64,000 bases of DNA from positions 1 to 64,000 of the forward strand of contig DATAXP010000008.1 in the NCBI GenBank assembly GCA_036272935.1. Reading direction: 5' to 3'. Positions 50,999-60,806 of this stretch are shown here, piece by piece. How positions within the stretch are numbered: position 1 is the first letter of the stretch; each line of letters opens with the position of its first letter. This DNA comes from DATAXP01 sp036272935 (GTDB taxonomy: Bacteria > Planctomycetota > Planctomycetia > Pirellulales > PNKZ01). A model generated the notes under the pieces. It saw only the letters and a program-made list of their open reading frames with translations. It ran no database searches and was not told the origin of the DNA. The position numbers and the translations under genes are program-made.

Positions 50999-52846
50999 TC
51001 ATGTCCGTTTGAACTGCTTGTCCAACTCTTCCCGAGTGAAAATCAGCGCGGTCGGCCGGCCATGTGGGCAATGGTGTTGGTCCTGGGCCAGATGACGCTG
51101 GGCGAGCAGGGCGTCGATTTCCTCGGCCGAGAGGGGATCACCCGCTTTGATGGCCGCCTTGCAGGCGACCATATGCAGCATCTCGTCGAGCAGGTCGCGG
51201 CGTTCCGGCGCCCGGCCGCCACGAGTCAGATGATCGGCAAGCGTGCGGAGCACCTCGGTCGGCCCCATGCGCGCGAGCATCGCAGGGTAGCTCGATACCA
51301 GCACCGTCGACCCGCCAAACGGCTCGACTTTCACTCCCAACCGCGCCAGCAACTCACGCCGCTCAAGCACCGCGGCTGCCTCATCGGCGCCGAGATCGAC
51401 CGGTTCAGGCACCAGCAACTGCTGCGTTTCGAGCGCCCCGGCAAGGACGCTCGTGCGGATCTGCTCGTACAGAATGCGCTCGTGCAGCGCGTGCTGGTCG
51501 ATGACCACCACCCCTTCGTCGCTCTCGGCAATTAAGTACTTGTTGTGGATTTGCAATGCCCGTTGCGGCAGCTGGCGCGCGTGGACCGGCGGCGGCGCGG
51601 CATGGTGGCGCGGGATATCGCTTCGCTCGTCACGCTCGGCGACGCCAACCGGAGCATCGAGCCGCACCGTCTCCAATGGCCGCTGCTGGGGCAATGGGAA
51701 GGCGTCGTTGATGGCCTGCCGGCTATCGATCTCCCAAGGAGCCTCAGCCGCCGCGGCGACGGCGGCCGGTGCCTGCCACGCCGACGCTTCGTGCTTCACC
51801 CATTCGACCAGATCGCTTTCCTGCCTGACCGCTGGGGCAGGCGCGAGGCGATGGGTCAGGTCGGTCGTGAGGAACTTCGACCGCAGCGTGCTGAGCAGTT
51901 GGCTGTACAGCCGGCCGCCGTCCTGAAATCGCACTTCGAGCTTCGTGGGATGGACGTTCACGTCGACCAGCTCCGCAGGCATCTCGATCCGCAGGAATGC
52001 GATGCCGTACCGCCCGGTGAGCAGCAAGCCGCGATACGCCTCGGCCAAGGCGTGCCCCAGCGAACGATCGCGAATGTGCCGGCCGTTGAGGAACAGGTAC
52101 TGCATCCGCGGGTGCGAGCGACTTTGCGACGGGCGCGCGGCGAAGCCGGACAGCGTCACCTCCGCGTCGCGGCTTTCGACCCAGATCAACTCGTCGGCCA
52201 GTTCGCGGCCGAAAAACAGGGCGATGCGCTCGGCCCAGTCGGTGCACGGCGGCAAGTCGAAAATGCTGCGGTCGTTGTGCTTGAGCGTGAAGTGGATTTG
52301 CGGATGCGCTAGCGCCAGCCGGGTGAACGCTTCGCTGATATGCCCCATCTCGGTCTGCGTCGCACGCAGGAACTTGCGACGTACTGGGGTGTTGTGAAAT
52401 AGATCGCGCACCTCGACGGTCGTTCCAGGGGCGCCCGCCGCTGGCGACACCGCGCCGGCCGCACCTCCGTTGATTTCAAGCTGCGCGGCGGCGTCGGCGT
52501 CGCGAGGACGGCTGCGGAGCACCACGCGGCTGATCTCGGCGATCGACGCTAACGCCTCGCCGCGAAAGCCAAGCGTGCGCACGCGGAACAGGTCATCGGC
52601 GGTTTCGAGCTTGCTGGTGGCATGGCTTGCCACAGCCAGCGACAACTCGTCGGCAGCGATGCCGCATCCGTCGTCGACCACTCGGATCAACTCGACCCCG
52701 CCCGCTTCGACCGAAACATCGATCCGCGCCGCGCCGGAGTCGAGTGCATTCTCGACCAGCTCCTTGACGACGCTCGCCGGCCGCTCGATCACCTCACCCG
52801 CGGCGATCTTGTTGATGACCGATTGTGGCAGCGGGCGAATGGGCAT
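50999..52846 (-). CDS. mutL: DNA mismatch repair protein MutL
   Basis: The N-terminal GHKL ATPase has GEVIERPASVVKELVENA, DDGCG and GFRGEALASI. The C-terminal domain carries DQHALHERILYE, which fits the DQHA(x)2E(x)4E endonuclease motif, plus ACKAAIK and CPHGRP, so this MutL should nick DNA itself, as expected where MutH is absent. A disordered Pro/Ala-rich linker joins the two. Start at 52846 (MPIRPLPQSV) is canonical. 615 aa. It is the first gene of the minus-strand run with aroDEK. Confidence 0.95.
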   Translation of the reverse strand: MPIRPLPQSVINKIAAGEVIERPASVVKELVENALDSGAARIDVSVEAGGVELIRVVDDGCGIAADELSLAVASHATSKLETADDLFRVRTLGFRGEALASIAEISRVVLRSRPRDADAAAQLEINGGAAGAVSPAAGAPGTTVEVRDLFHNTPVRRKFLRATQTEMGHISEAFTRLALAHPQIHFTLKHNDRSIFDLPPCTDWAERIALFFGRELADELIWVESRDAEVTLSGFAARPSQSRSHPRMQYLFLNGRHIRDRSLGHALAEAYRGLLLTGRYGIAFLRIEMPAELVDVNVHPTKLEVRFQDGGRLYSQLLSTLRSKFLTTDLTHRLAPAPAVRQESDLVEWVKHEASAWQAPAAVAAAAEAPWEIDSRQAINDAFPLPQQRPLETVRLDAPVGVAERDERSDIPRHHAAPPPVHARQLPQRALQIHNKYLIAESDEGVVVIDQHALHERILYEQIRTSVLAGALETQQLLVPEPVDLGADEAAAVLERRELLARLGVKVEPFGGSTVLVSSYPAMLARMGPTEVLRTLADHLTRGGRAPERRDLLDEMLHMVACKAAIKAGDPLSAEEIDALLAQRHLAQDQHHCPHGRPTALIFTREELDKQFKRT

Positions 52847-52858
52847 AGGGCAGGAGCG

Positions 52859-52886
52859 GTTAGCAATTAGCAATTAGTGGTTAGCC
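52859..52886. repeat. TTAGCAA short tandem repeat
   Basis: The sequence GGTTAGCAATTAGCAATTAG is followed by TGGTTAGCC, giving repeated TTAGCAA/TTAGTGG units upstream of mutL. This AT-rich stretch is unlike the surroundings and looks like a dispersed repeat or decayed sequence. No function is assigned. Confidence 0.5.
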
Positions 52887-52897
52887 GGAGGGGACTG

Positions 52898-53268
52898 TTA
52901 GTGGTTCGGATGTGTCGCATCGGCTTTGACTTGGCGAATCAGCGACGCAAGCACTCGTTCAATCTCTTGAATCTTTCAAGCTTCGCATGTTGATCCGCAC
53001 CGAGATAGCCAAGATCCTTCGCCAACAAGATGTGATTTTCGGCTTCATATGCCGATCCGATTGCAATCTACAAGAATCGGCACAATTCTGTGTCGTCGCC
53101 ACGGCCAAAGCCTTCTGCGATGTTTGAACCGATGGAACTCGCTGTTCGCGTGAGCTGGCGAGTCAGCCCGAATTGTTCCCGTCCTGGAAATGACTCACAT
53201 ACACGATAAACCTCCAACGTGAATTGATGTGCCTTCTGCCAAGCAACAATATCGCGAAAGCCCTGCAT
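52898..53268 (-). pseudogene. Four-helix-bundle protein (S23-type) gene with nonsense and frameshift
   Basis: From the ATG at 53268 the frame reads MQGFRDIVAWQKAHQFTLEV and continues as a four-helix-bundle protein of the ribosomal-intervening-sequence type (SSIGSNIAEGFGRG). It hits a TAG at 53068-53070 where the family normally has a glutamine after RFL. The reading resumes downstream (IAIGSAYEAENHILLAKDLG), then shifts frame around 52970-52985 to KIQEIERVLASLI. Two lesions in one short gene argue for loss of function. The family is often found inside rRNA or near mobile DNA. Confidence 0.8.
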
Positions 53269-53312
53269 AAATCGCTCCGGCTAACGGCTTACTGCTCATC
53301 GCTCGTTGCTTG

Positions 53313-54743
53313 CTACAGCCCGAACTCTTTGATCTTGCGATACAACGTTCTCTCGCCGATGCCGAGGATCGTGGCGGCTTCTTCGCGGTTGCCGCCGGTG
53401 GCTTTCAAGGTTTCACCGATGAATAGGTGCTCAATCTCCGACAGCGGTTTGCCCACCAGGCTGCCGAGGCTTGTCTCGCCGCCGCCATCAACCGATGGGG
53501 CAGCGGCGGTGGCCGAAGGTTCGACCAGCTCGATCGGCAGATCGTCGACGTCGAGGATGCCGTTGTCGTCGACGACTACCATGCTCTCGATCACGTTGCG
53601 CAATTGGCGGACGTTGCCGGGCCAGTCGTACGACATCAGCCGGCGGCGGGCAGCGGTCGACATGCTCTTGATCGTCTTGTCGTGCCGCTTGGCGAATTGC
53701 CGGATGAAATGCTCGATCAGCAGCGGGATGTCTTCGGTGCGCTCGACGAGCCGCGGCAGCGTGACCGTTACAACCTTGAGCCGGTGATACAGGTCGCTAC
53801 GGAACGTGCCATCGGCAATCTGGCGGTCGAGATTGCGATTGGTGGCCGAGAGGATGCGAACGTTCACTTTAATCGGTTCATTCGACCCGACACGGGTGAT
53901 CTCGCCACTTTCGAGCACGCGCAGCAGCTTGATCTGGGTGGGCATCGGCATATCGCCGACTTCGTCGAGGAACAGCGTGCCGCCGTGCGCGTACTCGAAC
54001 TTACCCACGCGATCGGTCGAGGCATCGGTGAACGCTCCGCGCACGTGGCCGAACAACTCACTTTCCAGGATGTTCTCGCTGAGGGCTGCGCAGTTCAAGG
54101 CCACGAACGGCTTGGCTTTCCGTGGACTGTTCTGATGGATCGCCTGGGCGACCAGTTCCTTGCCGGTGCCGGTTTCGCCTTGGATGAGCACCGTGGCATT
54201 GGTCGGGGCGATCCGCTTCAAGAGCGAAATCACCTCGTTCATCTTGCCGCTGGAGCCGATCACCCCTTCAAAGCCGAACCGTTCGTCGAGCCTGCGGTGC
54301 AGCTCGACGTTGGTGCGTTTGAGCCGGGTGCTCTCGGCCGCCCGGACGACGACCGCACGCAGTTGCTTCAGGTCGAGCGGCTTGAGCAGGTAGTTGAACG
54401 CCCCCTGCTGCATGGCGGTGACGGCCGAAGGGACCGTGCCGTGCCCGGTGACCAGGATCACTTCGGCATCGGGCAGGTCGTTCTTGGCCCGGGCCAGCAG
54501 GGCCAGGCCGTCGAGATCGTTCATCACCAGGTCGCTGATGATGATGTCGAACGTGTCCTGCTCGACCCGCTGAGCGCCTTCCGTGCCGCTGGTGGCCACC
54601 GTGCAGTCGTAGCCGATGGCGGCGAGGCTGTCGGCTACCGTCTGGGCGTGCGCGGCGTCGTTGTCGACCACCAGCACGCGGATCGGCTCGGCGGCCGGCT
54701 CGGCAGGAGGTTTGGCAGTCGCTCTGTCGGTTCCAGACTTCAT
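53313..54743 (-). CDS. NtrC-family sigma-54 response regulator with GAFTDA loop
   Basis: Receiver domain (about 20-135) with Asp71 as the phosphoacceptor, Asp27/Asp29 and Lys121. The AAA+ domain (about 160-400) has Walker A GETGTGKE (189-196) and LFLDEVGDM. A Fis-type helix-turn-helix ends the protein (GNREEAATILGIGERTLYRK). The sigma-54 contact loop is GAFTDA (236-241), where the family consensus is GAFTGA; this may change contact with sigma-54. The start at 54743 omits 17 upstream codons without likeness. The likely partner kinase is at 56019-56753, separated by an inserted, decaying segment. Confidence 0.93.
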   Translation of the reverse strand: MKSGTDRATAKPPAEPAAEPIRVLVVDNDAAHAQTVADSLAAIGYDCTVATSGTEGAQRVEQDTFDIIISDLVMNDLDGLALLARAKNDLPDAEVILVTGHGTVPSAVTAMQQGAFNYLLKPLDLKQLRAVVVRAAESTRLKRTNVELHRRLDERFGFEGVIGSSGKMNEVISLLKRIAPTNATVLIQGETGTGKELVAQAIHQNSPRKAKPFVALNCAALSENILESELFGHVRGAFTDASTDRVGKFEYAHGGTLFLDEVGDMPMPTQIKLLRVLESGEITRVGSNEPIKVNVRILSATNRNLDRQIADGTFRSDLYHRLKVVTVTLPRLVERTEDIPLLIEHFIRQFAKRHDKTIKSMSTAARRRLMSYDWPGNVRQLRNVIESMVVVDDNGILDVDDLPIELVEPSATAAAPSVDGGGETSLGSLVGKPLSEIEHLFIGETLKATGGNREEAATILGIGERTLYRKIKEFGL

Positions 54744-54833
54744 CTCCGGATGATACCCGCGCCGGCGGCCAAGCGCACAGGGGCGCAGCGACACAGTCCC
54801 GACAATCGTCGTGGCAGCGCAGCCGCGTCGCGA

Positions 54834-55205
54834 TCACAGCAACTCGGCGATCGGGCGGCGCTCGTCGAGAATATGGCGCGGCCGACCGGAAAAGTCATCG
54901 AACGTGGCGGCTTGGTCGATGCCCAGGTGGCGGTACACCATCGCCAACACGCTCTGCGGCGGATACGGCGATTCGGCAACCGCCGCGCCTTTGGCGTCCG
55001 AGGCGCCGATGGCCTGGCCCATGCGGTACCAACCGCCGGCAATCAGTGCGCTGGCCACTCCAGGCCAATGGTCACGTCCTCCACGGGCATTGACGCGTGG
55101 CGTGCGGCCAAACTCCCCCATCGCCACCACGAGCACGCGGCGGTTGAGGCCGCGCTGATGCAAGTCCTCGACAAGCGCCGCCAGTCCCTGGTCGAACGCC
55201 GGCGT
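54834..55205 (-). pseudogene. 3' remnant of a DUF1501 gene
   Basis: The frame reads TPAFDQGLAALVEDLHQRGL then VLVVAMGEFGRTPRVN, the C-terminal part of planctomycete DUF1501 (sulfatase-like) proteins, and goes on with GRDHWPGVASALIAGG and the PYPPQSVLAMVYRHLGID tail to a normal stop. The upstream 250 to 300 residues, including the signal peptide, are missing; upstream of 55205 the sequence is HNH-type. The remnant is in frame with part of the HNH sequence by chance. Confidence 0.8.
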
Positions 55206-55702
55206 GCAGAATCTCACGCTCAATGACCGCCTCACTCCAGAGCGGGTCGAACGACGAATGGCACTTTGGGAAGGGCTGGGCAGCAAGTCGCAGTTGCTCG
55301 ATTTGGACGGCGGCGCCTCGCCGCGCGTGCGCCGCCGCAGTTCGATCCTGCCGGCGTCGTTGAATTGAAGCAACTGGACGGTTGCCCGACCGATCGGAGT
55401 GAGCCCTCGAATCTGGCCATCGTCGACTGCGAAGTGTTCTTCCCAAACATCGCGACGAGGATGAAAGAGGCGACTGAGCGTCCCAGTTTCAGGATCGAAG
55501 CCTGCGACGTTCGGCCCCTTGTGTAGGTTGCAGTAATGGCACGCGAGCGCCACGTTGTCCGGCGAGTCGGAACCTTGATGCTGCCTCGCAACGATGTGCT
55601 CGAGGTGAAATCTGAAAGCGGTTCCGCAGCTTGCGGGAGCCGGCAATACTCGCAGCAGCCCGCGGCTCGCTGACAGACGAGATCGCGAACCGCTCGATCC
55701 AT
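55206..55702 (-). pseudogene. HNH endonuclease gene with a frameshift
   Basis: From ATG at 55702 the frame reads MDRAVRDLVCQRAAGCCEYC with a CxxC (residues 17-20), then loses likeness at about 55612. A second frame then supplies HLEHIVARQHQGSDSPDN and ALACHYCNLHKG, the HNH catalytic histidine and second CxxC. One missing base near 55611-55612 accounts for this. The rest of the domain (LTPIGRATVQLLQFN) follows. The 3' end merges into the DUF1501 remnant. The metal and catalytic residues are otherwise intact, so a recent loss, an assembly error or a programmed shift are all possible. Confidence 0.75.
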
Positions 55703-55717
55703 GGCAGGCGATCCCTG

Positions 55718-55975
55718 TCAGGCCGCATGCTCTGCCAGGTAGCGTCGGGCACTGGCTTGCATGATCGCCACGATGGTTGAGGCGTCTACGAGCGATCGGT
55801 ATTCCGCTTGTTCCTCGAGCGAAAGCGCACCTTCGTTCGCTTTCTGGGCCAACTCGTCCAGGCGTTGCTGCAAGGCCGGCGTCGTCCGTAGGTCGACCAG
55901 TTTTCGAGCAAATTCAGCCGAAAACGAGCTGGCCATCGGTTCGAGAATCAATTCCAGGCAGTCGTTGGTGCTCAT
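55718..55975 (-). CDS. Small partner of the HNH endonuclease (85 aa)
   Basis: A small acidic helical protein starting MSTNDCLELILEPMASSFS, whose end (QAEYRSLVDASTIVAIMQAS) fits a compact helical bundle. It lies 15 bases upstream of the HNH gene on the same strand, and I recall similar small genes beside HNH genes in planctomycetes and cyanobacteria. It could be an antitoxin- or immunity-like regulator of the HNH enzyme, but that is inference. It is intact while the HNH gene is frameshifted. Confidence 0.6.
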   Translation of the reverse strand: MSTNDCLELILEPMASSFSAEFARKLVDLRTTPALQQRLDELAQKANEGALSLEEQAEYRSLVDASTIVAIMQASARRYLAEHAA

Positions 55976-56018
55976 CCTTTAACTATACCGCGCGCGGATG
56001 GAGAAAATAATATTGGAT

Positions 56019-56753
56019 TCAGGGCAGTTCAGGCTGTCCCGCAAGCCGCGCCGGTGTGGGTAGCTCGATGGTGAAGCGCGTGCCGCGGCCGGGTTCGCTT
56101 TGCACGAAGATCGTGCCGCCGTGGGCCTCGATGATGCGGCGCGTGGTGGGTAGCCCCAGTCCCGAACCTCCCGGCTTGGTCGAGTAGAAGGCGTCGAAGA
56201 TTTTGCCCATGCTCTTGGTGTCCATGCCGACGCCAGTATCGATCAGGTGCAGAGCCACGCCGCGCGGCGTGGCTTCGGTGCCAACGACAAGCTGTCCGCC
56301 ATCGGGCATCGCCTGCTGGGCGTTGAGGATCAGGTTCAATAGCGCACCCTGAAACGACTCGCGATCCAAAAGCACGCTTGGCAGGCCGTCTTGGAGGTAC
56401 GGGAAGATTTCGATGTTCGACACCGCCGCCTTGGGGCGGAAGAAGTCGATGGCGCGCATCACCTCTTCGTTCAAGTCCGAAGGTTCGAGCGCGGTTTGCC
56501 GCACCCGGGTGTAGCGCAGGTAGTCGTCGAGCAGGCCTTGCAGCCGTTCGCACTCGCGCTGCACCATGGCAATGCGCGCCTGGGCGCGGCGATCGCGTGG
56601 CGATTCGGGATCGTTAAATTCCTCGGCCAACAGCTCCATGTTGAGCCGGATGGTCGAGAGCGGGTTCTTGATCTCGTGGGCCAGCCCGCCCGCCAGGCGC
56701 GCGATCTCGGTGTACTGCTCGCGGAGCTGTTGCGTCTCATCGGACGGGATCAT
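56019..56753 (-). CDS. Soluble NtrB-like sensor histidine kinase
   Basis: A short kinase (244 aa) with HisKA domain and phosphoacceptor His26 in AHEIKNPL, then HATPase with NLILNAQQAMP (N-box), DTGVGM (G1), FYSTKPGGSGLGL (F/G2). It lacks a sensor domain and any membrane segment, so it probably senses an internal state or depends on another protein. It is likely to phosphorylate the NtrC-like regulator at 53313-54743, from which it is separated by about 1.3 kb of decaying sequence. pnp lies 72 bases upstream on the same strand. Confidence 0.9.
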   Translation of the reverse strand: MIPSDETQQLREQYTEIARLAGGLAHEIKNPLSTIRLNMELLAEEFNDPESPRDRRAQARIAMVQRECERLQGLLDDYLRYTRVRQTALEPSDLNEEVMRAIDFFRPKAAVSNIEIFPYLQDGLPSVLLDRESFQGALLNLILNAQQAMPDGGQLVVGTEATPRGVALHLIDTGVGMDTKSMGKIFDAFYSTKPGGSGLGLPTTRRIIEAHGGTIFVQSEPGRGTRFTIELPTPARLAGQPELP

Positions 56754-56756
56754 GGA

Positions 56757-56822
56757 GGGGATTCGGAATTCAGGATTCGGGATTCGGGGCAGTTGAATCC
56801 TGAATCCCGACCCCTGAATCCT
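56757..56822. repeat. GGATTC-type inverted repeat between pnp and the kinase gene
   Basis: Multiple GGATTCGG and AATCCTGAATCC units lie head to head (for instance GAATTCAGGATTCGGG against TGAATCCTGAATCCCG), giving an imperfect hairpin. The pattern is of dispersed intergenic repeat type. It could act in mRNA processing between pnp and the kinase gene. Confidence 0.65.
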
Positions 56823-56825
56823 CGC

Positions 56826-58928
<2,103 letters not shown>

Positions 58929-59068
58929 GGTTGTCCTACCTTTTTCCGCGCTCTAGCAAGTGCGACGGGCCGATCGGCGGCAGCGCCATTCGCGGCAGAC
59001 CGACGATGGCATGGGCGATGCGGCCAACGAGGGCACGCGACGACACGCCACCCCGAGCGATTGAGAGA

Positions 59069-59338
59069 TTACTTGCGAATATCGAGACGCCGGATGATGT
59101 CGAGATACCGCTGCGGGTTGACCCGCTTCAGGTAATCGAGCAAACGGCGCCGACGGCTGACCATCGCCAACAGACCTCGCCGGCTGGCAAAGTCCTTCGA
59201 ATGCGTTTGCAGATGCTCGGTCAGGTCGGTGATTCTCGTGGTGAGAATCGCGATCTGGATTTCCGGACTACCGGTGTCGGTGTCCGCACGACGAAAGTCC
59301 CCGATCAGAGCCTGCTTACGCTGCTTGGTGATAGACAT
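59069..59338 (-). CDS. rpsO: 30S ribosomal protein S15
   Basis: The start at 59338 (MSITKQRKQALIGDF) is canonical; a longer reading would add four residues (MPSP). Typical S15 features are DTGSPEIQIAILTTRI, HSKDFASRRGLL and the C-terminal YLKRVNPQRY. It binds 16S rRNA and often controls its own translation. Length (89 aa) is normal. The rpsO-pnp pair is on the minus strand with a 140-base gap. Confidence 0.97.
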   Translation of the reverse strand: MSITKQRKQALIGDFRRADTDTGSPEIQIAILTTRITDLTEHLQTHSKDFASRRGLLAMVSRRRRLLDYLKRVNPQRYLDIIRRLDIRK

Positions 59339-59561
59339 CGGTGACGGCAATCCCTCGGGCTGGTCGGCTGTGGGTGTTCGCGGCCTCGGTACCGACCCGT
59401 TAACGACGACTTGCTAGAACTCTTCCCACGTTAAATGTTTACAACAACAATAAGAGGCTGAATTTACCATCGCGCGAAAGATTTGCAACCGCAAATTTTC
59501 GCGGAGATTTGCGAGAAGATGCGCTGCGCGCTTAGCCGGCGACTTGAGTCGCTACGAAAGG

Positions 59562-59587
59562 CAAAACGCGGCTCGCAAGCGAGCCGG
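59562..59587 (-). terminator. Probable Rho-independent terminator after the desaturase gene
   Basis: CGGCTCGC/GCGAGCCG (59569-59576 with 59579-59586) forms an 8-bp stem with a two-base loop. Read on the minus strand it is followed by CGTTTTG. It lies 40 bases downstream of the desaturase stop. It is part of a longer block with inverted TTAGCCGGC/GCCGGCTAA (about 59531-59590), so it may also be a dispersed repeat. Confidence 0.55.
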
Positions 59588-59626
59588 CTAAACGAACACC
59601 GCCGTTGCACGCCCGGCTACGCTTGA

Positions 59627-60595
59627 TTAAGCCGGCCGCGTGCGCGGCGGGACGTCGTGTACTACGTCCCAGGCGAGACCCAGGTTTTCCATCGCCAGGA
59701 TGTGCAGGTAGGTCAGGTCGAACTCCCACCACTTGTGCCCGTGCTTGGCCATCCGCTGGTAGGCATGGTGATTGTTATGCCACCCTTCGCCGAATGCCAA
59801 CAGGCCGACCCACCATAGATTGCGGCTGTCATCACTGGTTTCGTAGTTGCGGTAGCCCCACAGGTGCGTAGCCGAGTTGACGAACCATGTGATGTGCAGC
59901 ACGTACAACAGCCGCACGAACATCCCCCACGCGACAAACGAAATGCCGGTGTAATTGTCCCAGCCGAAGTAGCCGATCGCGTACAGCAGCACCGCCGTGC
60001 CGACGTGCAAGGGCAAAAACAACGTGTGCAGGGTGCGCATCACCGGGTCTTTCACCAGGTCCGGCGCGTAGCGAGCCGTTAGCTCGTCGTGATGCTTGCG
60101 TCCCCAATCGGGCATGAACCATAGCATGTGGCTCCACCACCCGCCGTCACGTGGTGAGTGCGGATCGCCTTCCTTGTCGCTGAACGCATGGTGCTTGCGA
60201 TGGTTGGCCACCCACGTGATCGCCGAGCCTTCGCCCGACAGGCCGCCGATGAAGGCCAACAGCCAGCGGATCGGCTTGTAGGTGTTGAAGCTGCCGTGGG
60301 TGAGCTGCCGATGGTAGCCGAGCGTCACGCCGACGCAGCCGGTGAACCAGCTCAACACCGCAAACAACCCGAGCGCCTTCCAAGTGAAGTAAAACGGCGC
60401 CGCCAACGCTCCAATGTGGCACACCGCGATCCAGACCACCACCGGCCAGTCGAGCCCGTTGTCCCAACGATTATCGAGATGCGTCCGTGCGGCGGGGGTC
60501 GCTTCGGCTTGCCGAGGCGTCGCGTGGCGGGCTTTCTTTTTCTTCGATCGAACGCCGGCCTGTTGCGACTGCTTAAGCATTTCCGTGGGAGACAC
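59627..60595 (-). CDS. Acyl-CoA/acyl-lipid desaturase (fatty acid desaturase type 1)
   Basis: The start is the GTG at 60595 because AAGGAGGG lies about eight bases upstream; the first ATG upstream has no such site. The three histidine boxes are GYHRQLTHG, HRKHH and WHNNHH, which bind the di-iron centre. Four membrane segments are present around residues 60-100 and 190-240. The enzyme introduces a double bond into membrane or CoA-linked fatty acids (delta-9 type is likely). The N-terminal 50 residues are Lys-rich and disordered. 322 aa. It is a single gene. Confidence 0.92.
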   Translation of the reverse strand: MSPTEMLKQSQQAGVRSKKKKARHATPRQAEATPAARTHLDNRWDNGLDWPVVVWIAVCHIGALAAPFYFTWKALGLFAVLSWFTGCVGVTLGYHRQLTHGSFNTYKPIRWLLAFIGGLSGEGSAITWVANHRKHHAFSDKEGDPHSPRDGGWWSHMLWFMPDWGRKHHDELTARYAPDLVKDPVMRTLHTLFLPLHVGTAVLLYAIGYFGWDNYTGISFVAWGMFVRLLYVLHITWFVNSATHLWGYRNYETSDDSRNLWWVGLLAFGEGWHNNHHAYQRMAKHGHKWWEFDLTYLHILAMENLGLAWDVVHDVPPRTRPA

Positions 60596-60806
60596 TCGGG
60601 AACCCTCCTTCGAGCCGTGTTGCAAGCATGGGAGCAAAACCTTGCGAATCATAGAAGAGATCGCCTAAGGTCGTGTCACGGCTCGGTCCATTGTTTGTAA
60701 AAGCTGGGTAAAAACTGAAGTGTGCTGCAGGGCGCTTGCGTCACCGTCGGTAGAACATTAACCTCTCGAAAGGAATCCGAGCTTCCGTGCTGACGGGAGG
60801 CGCCCC

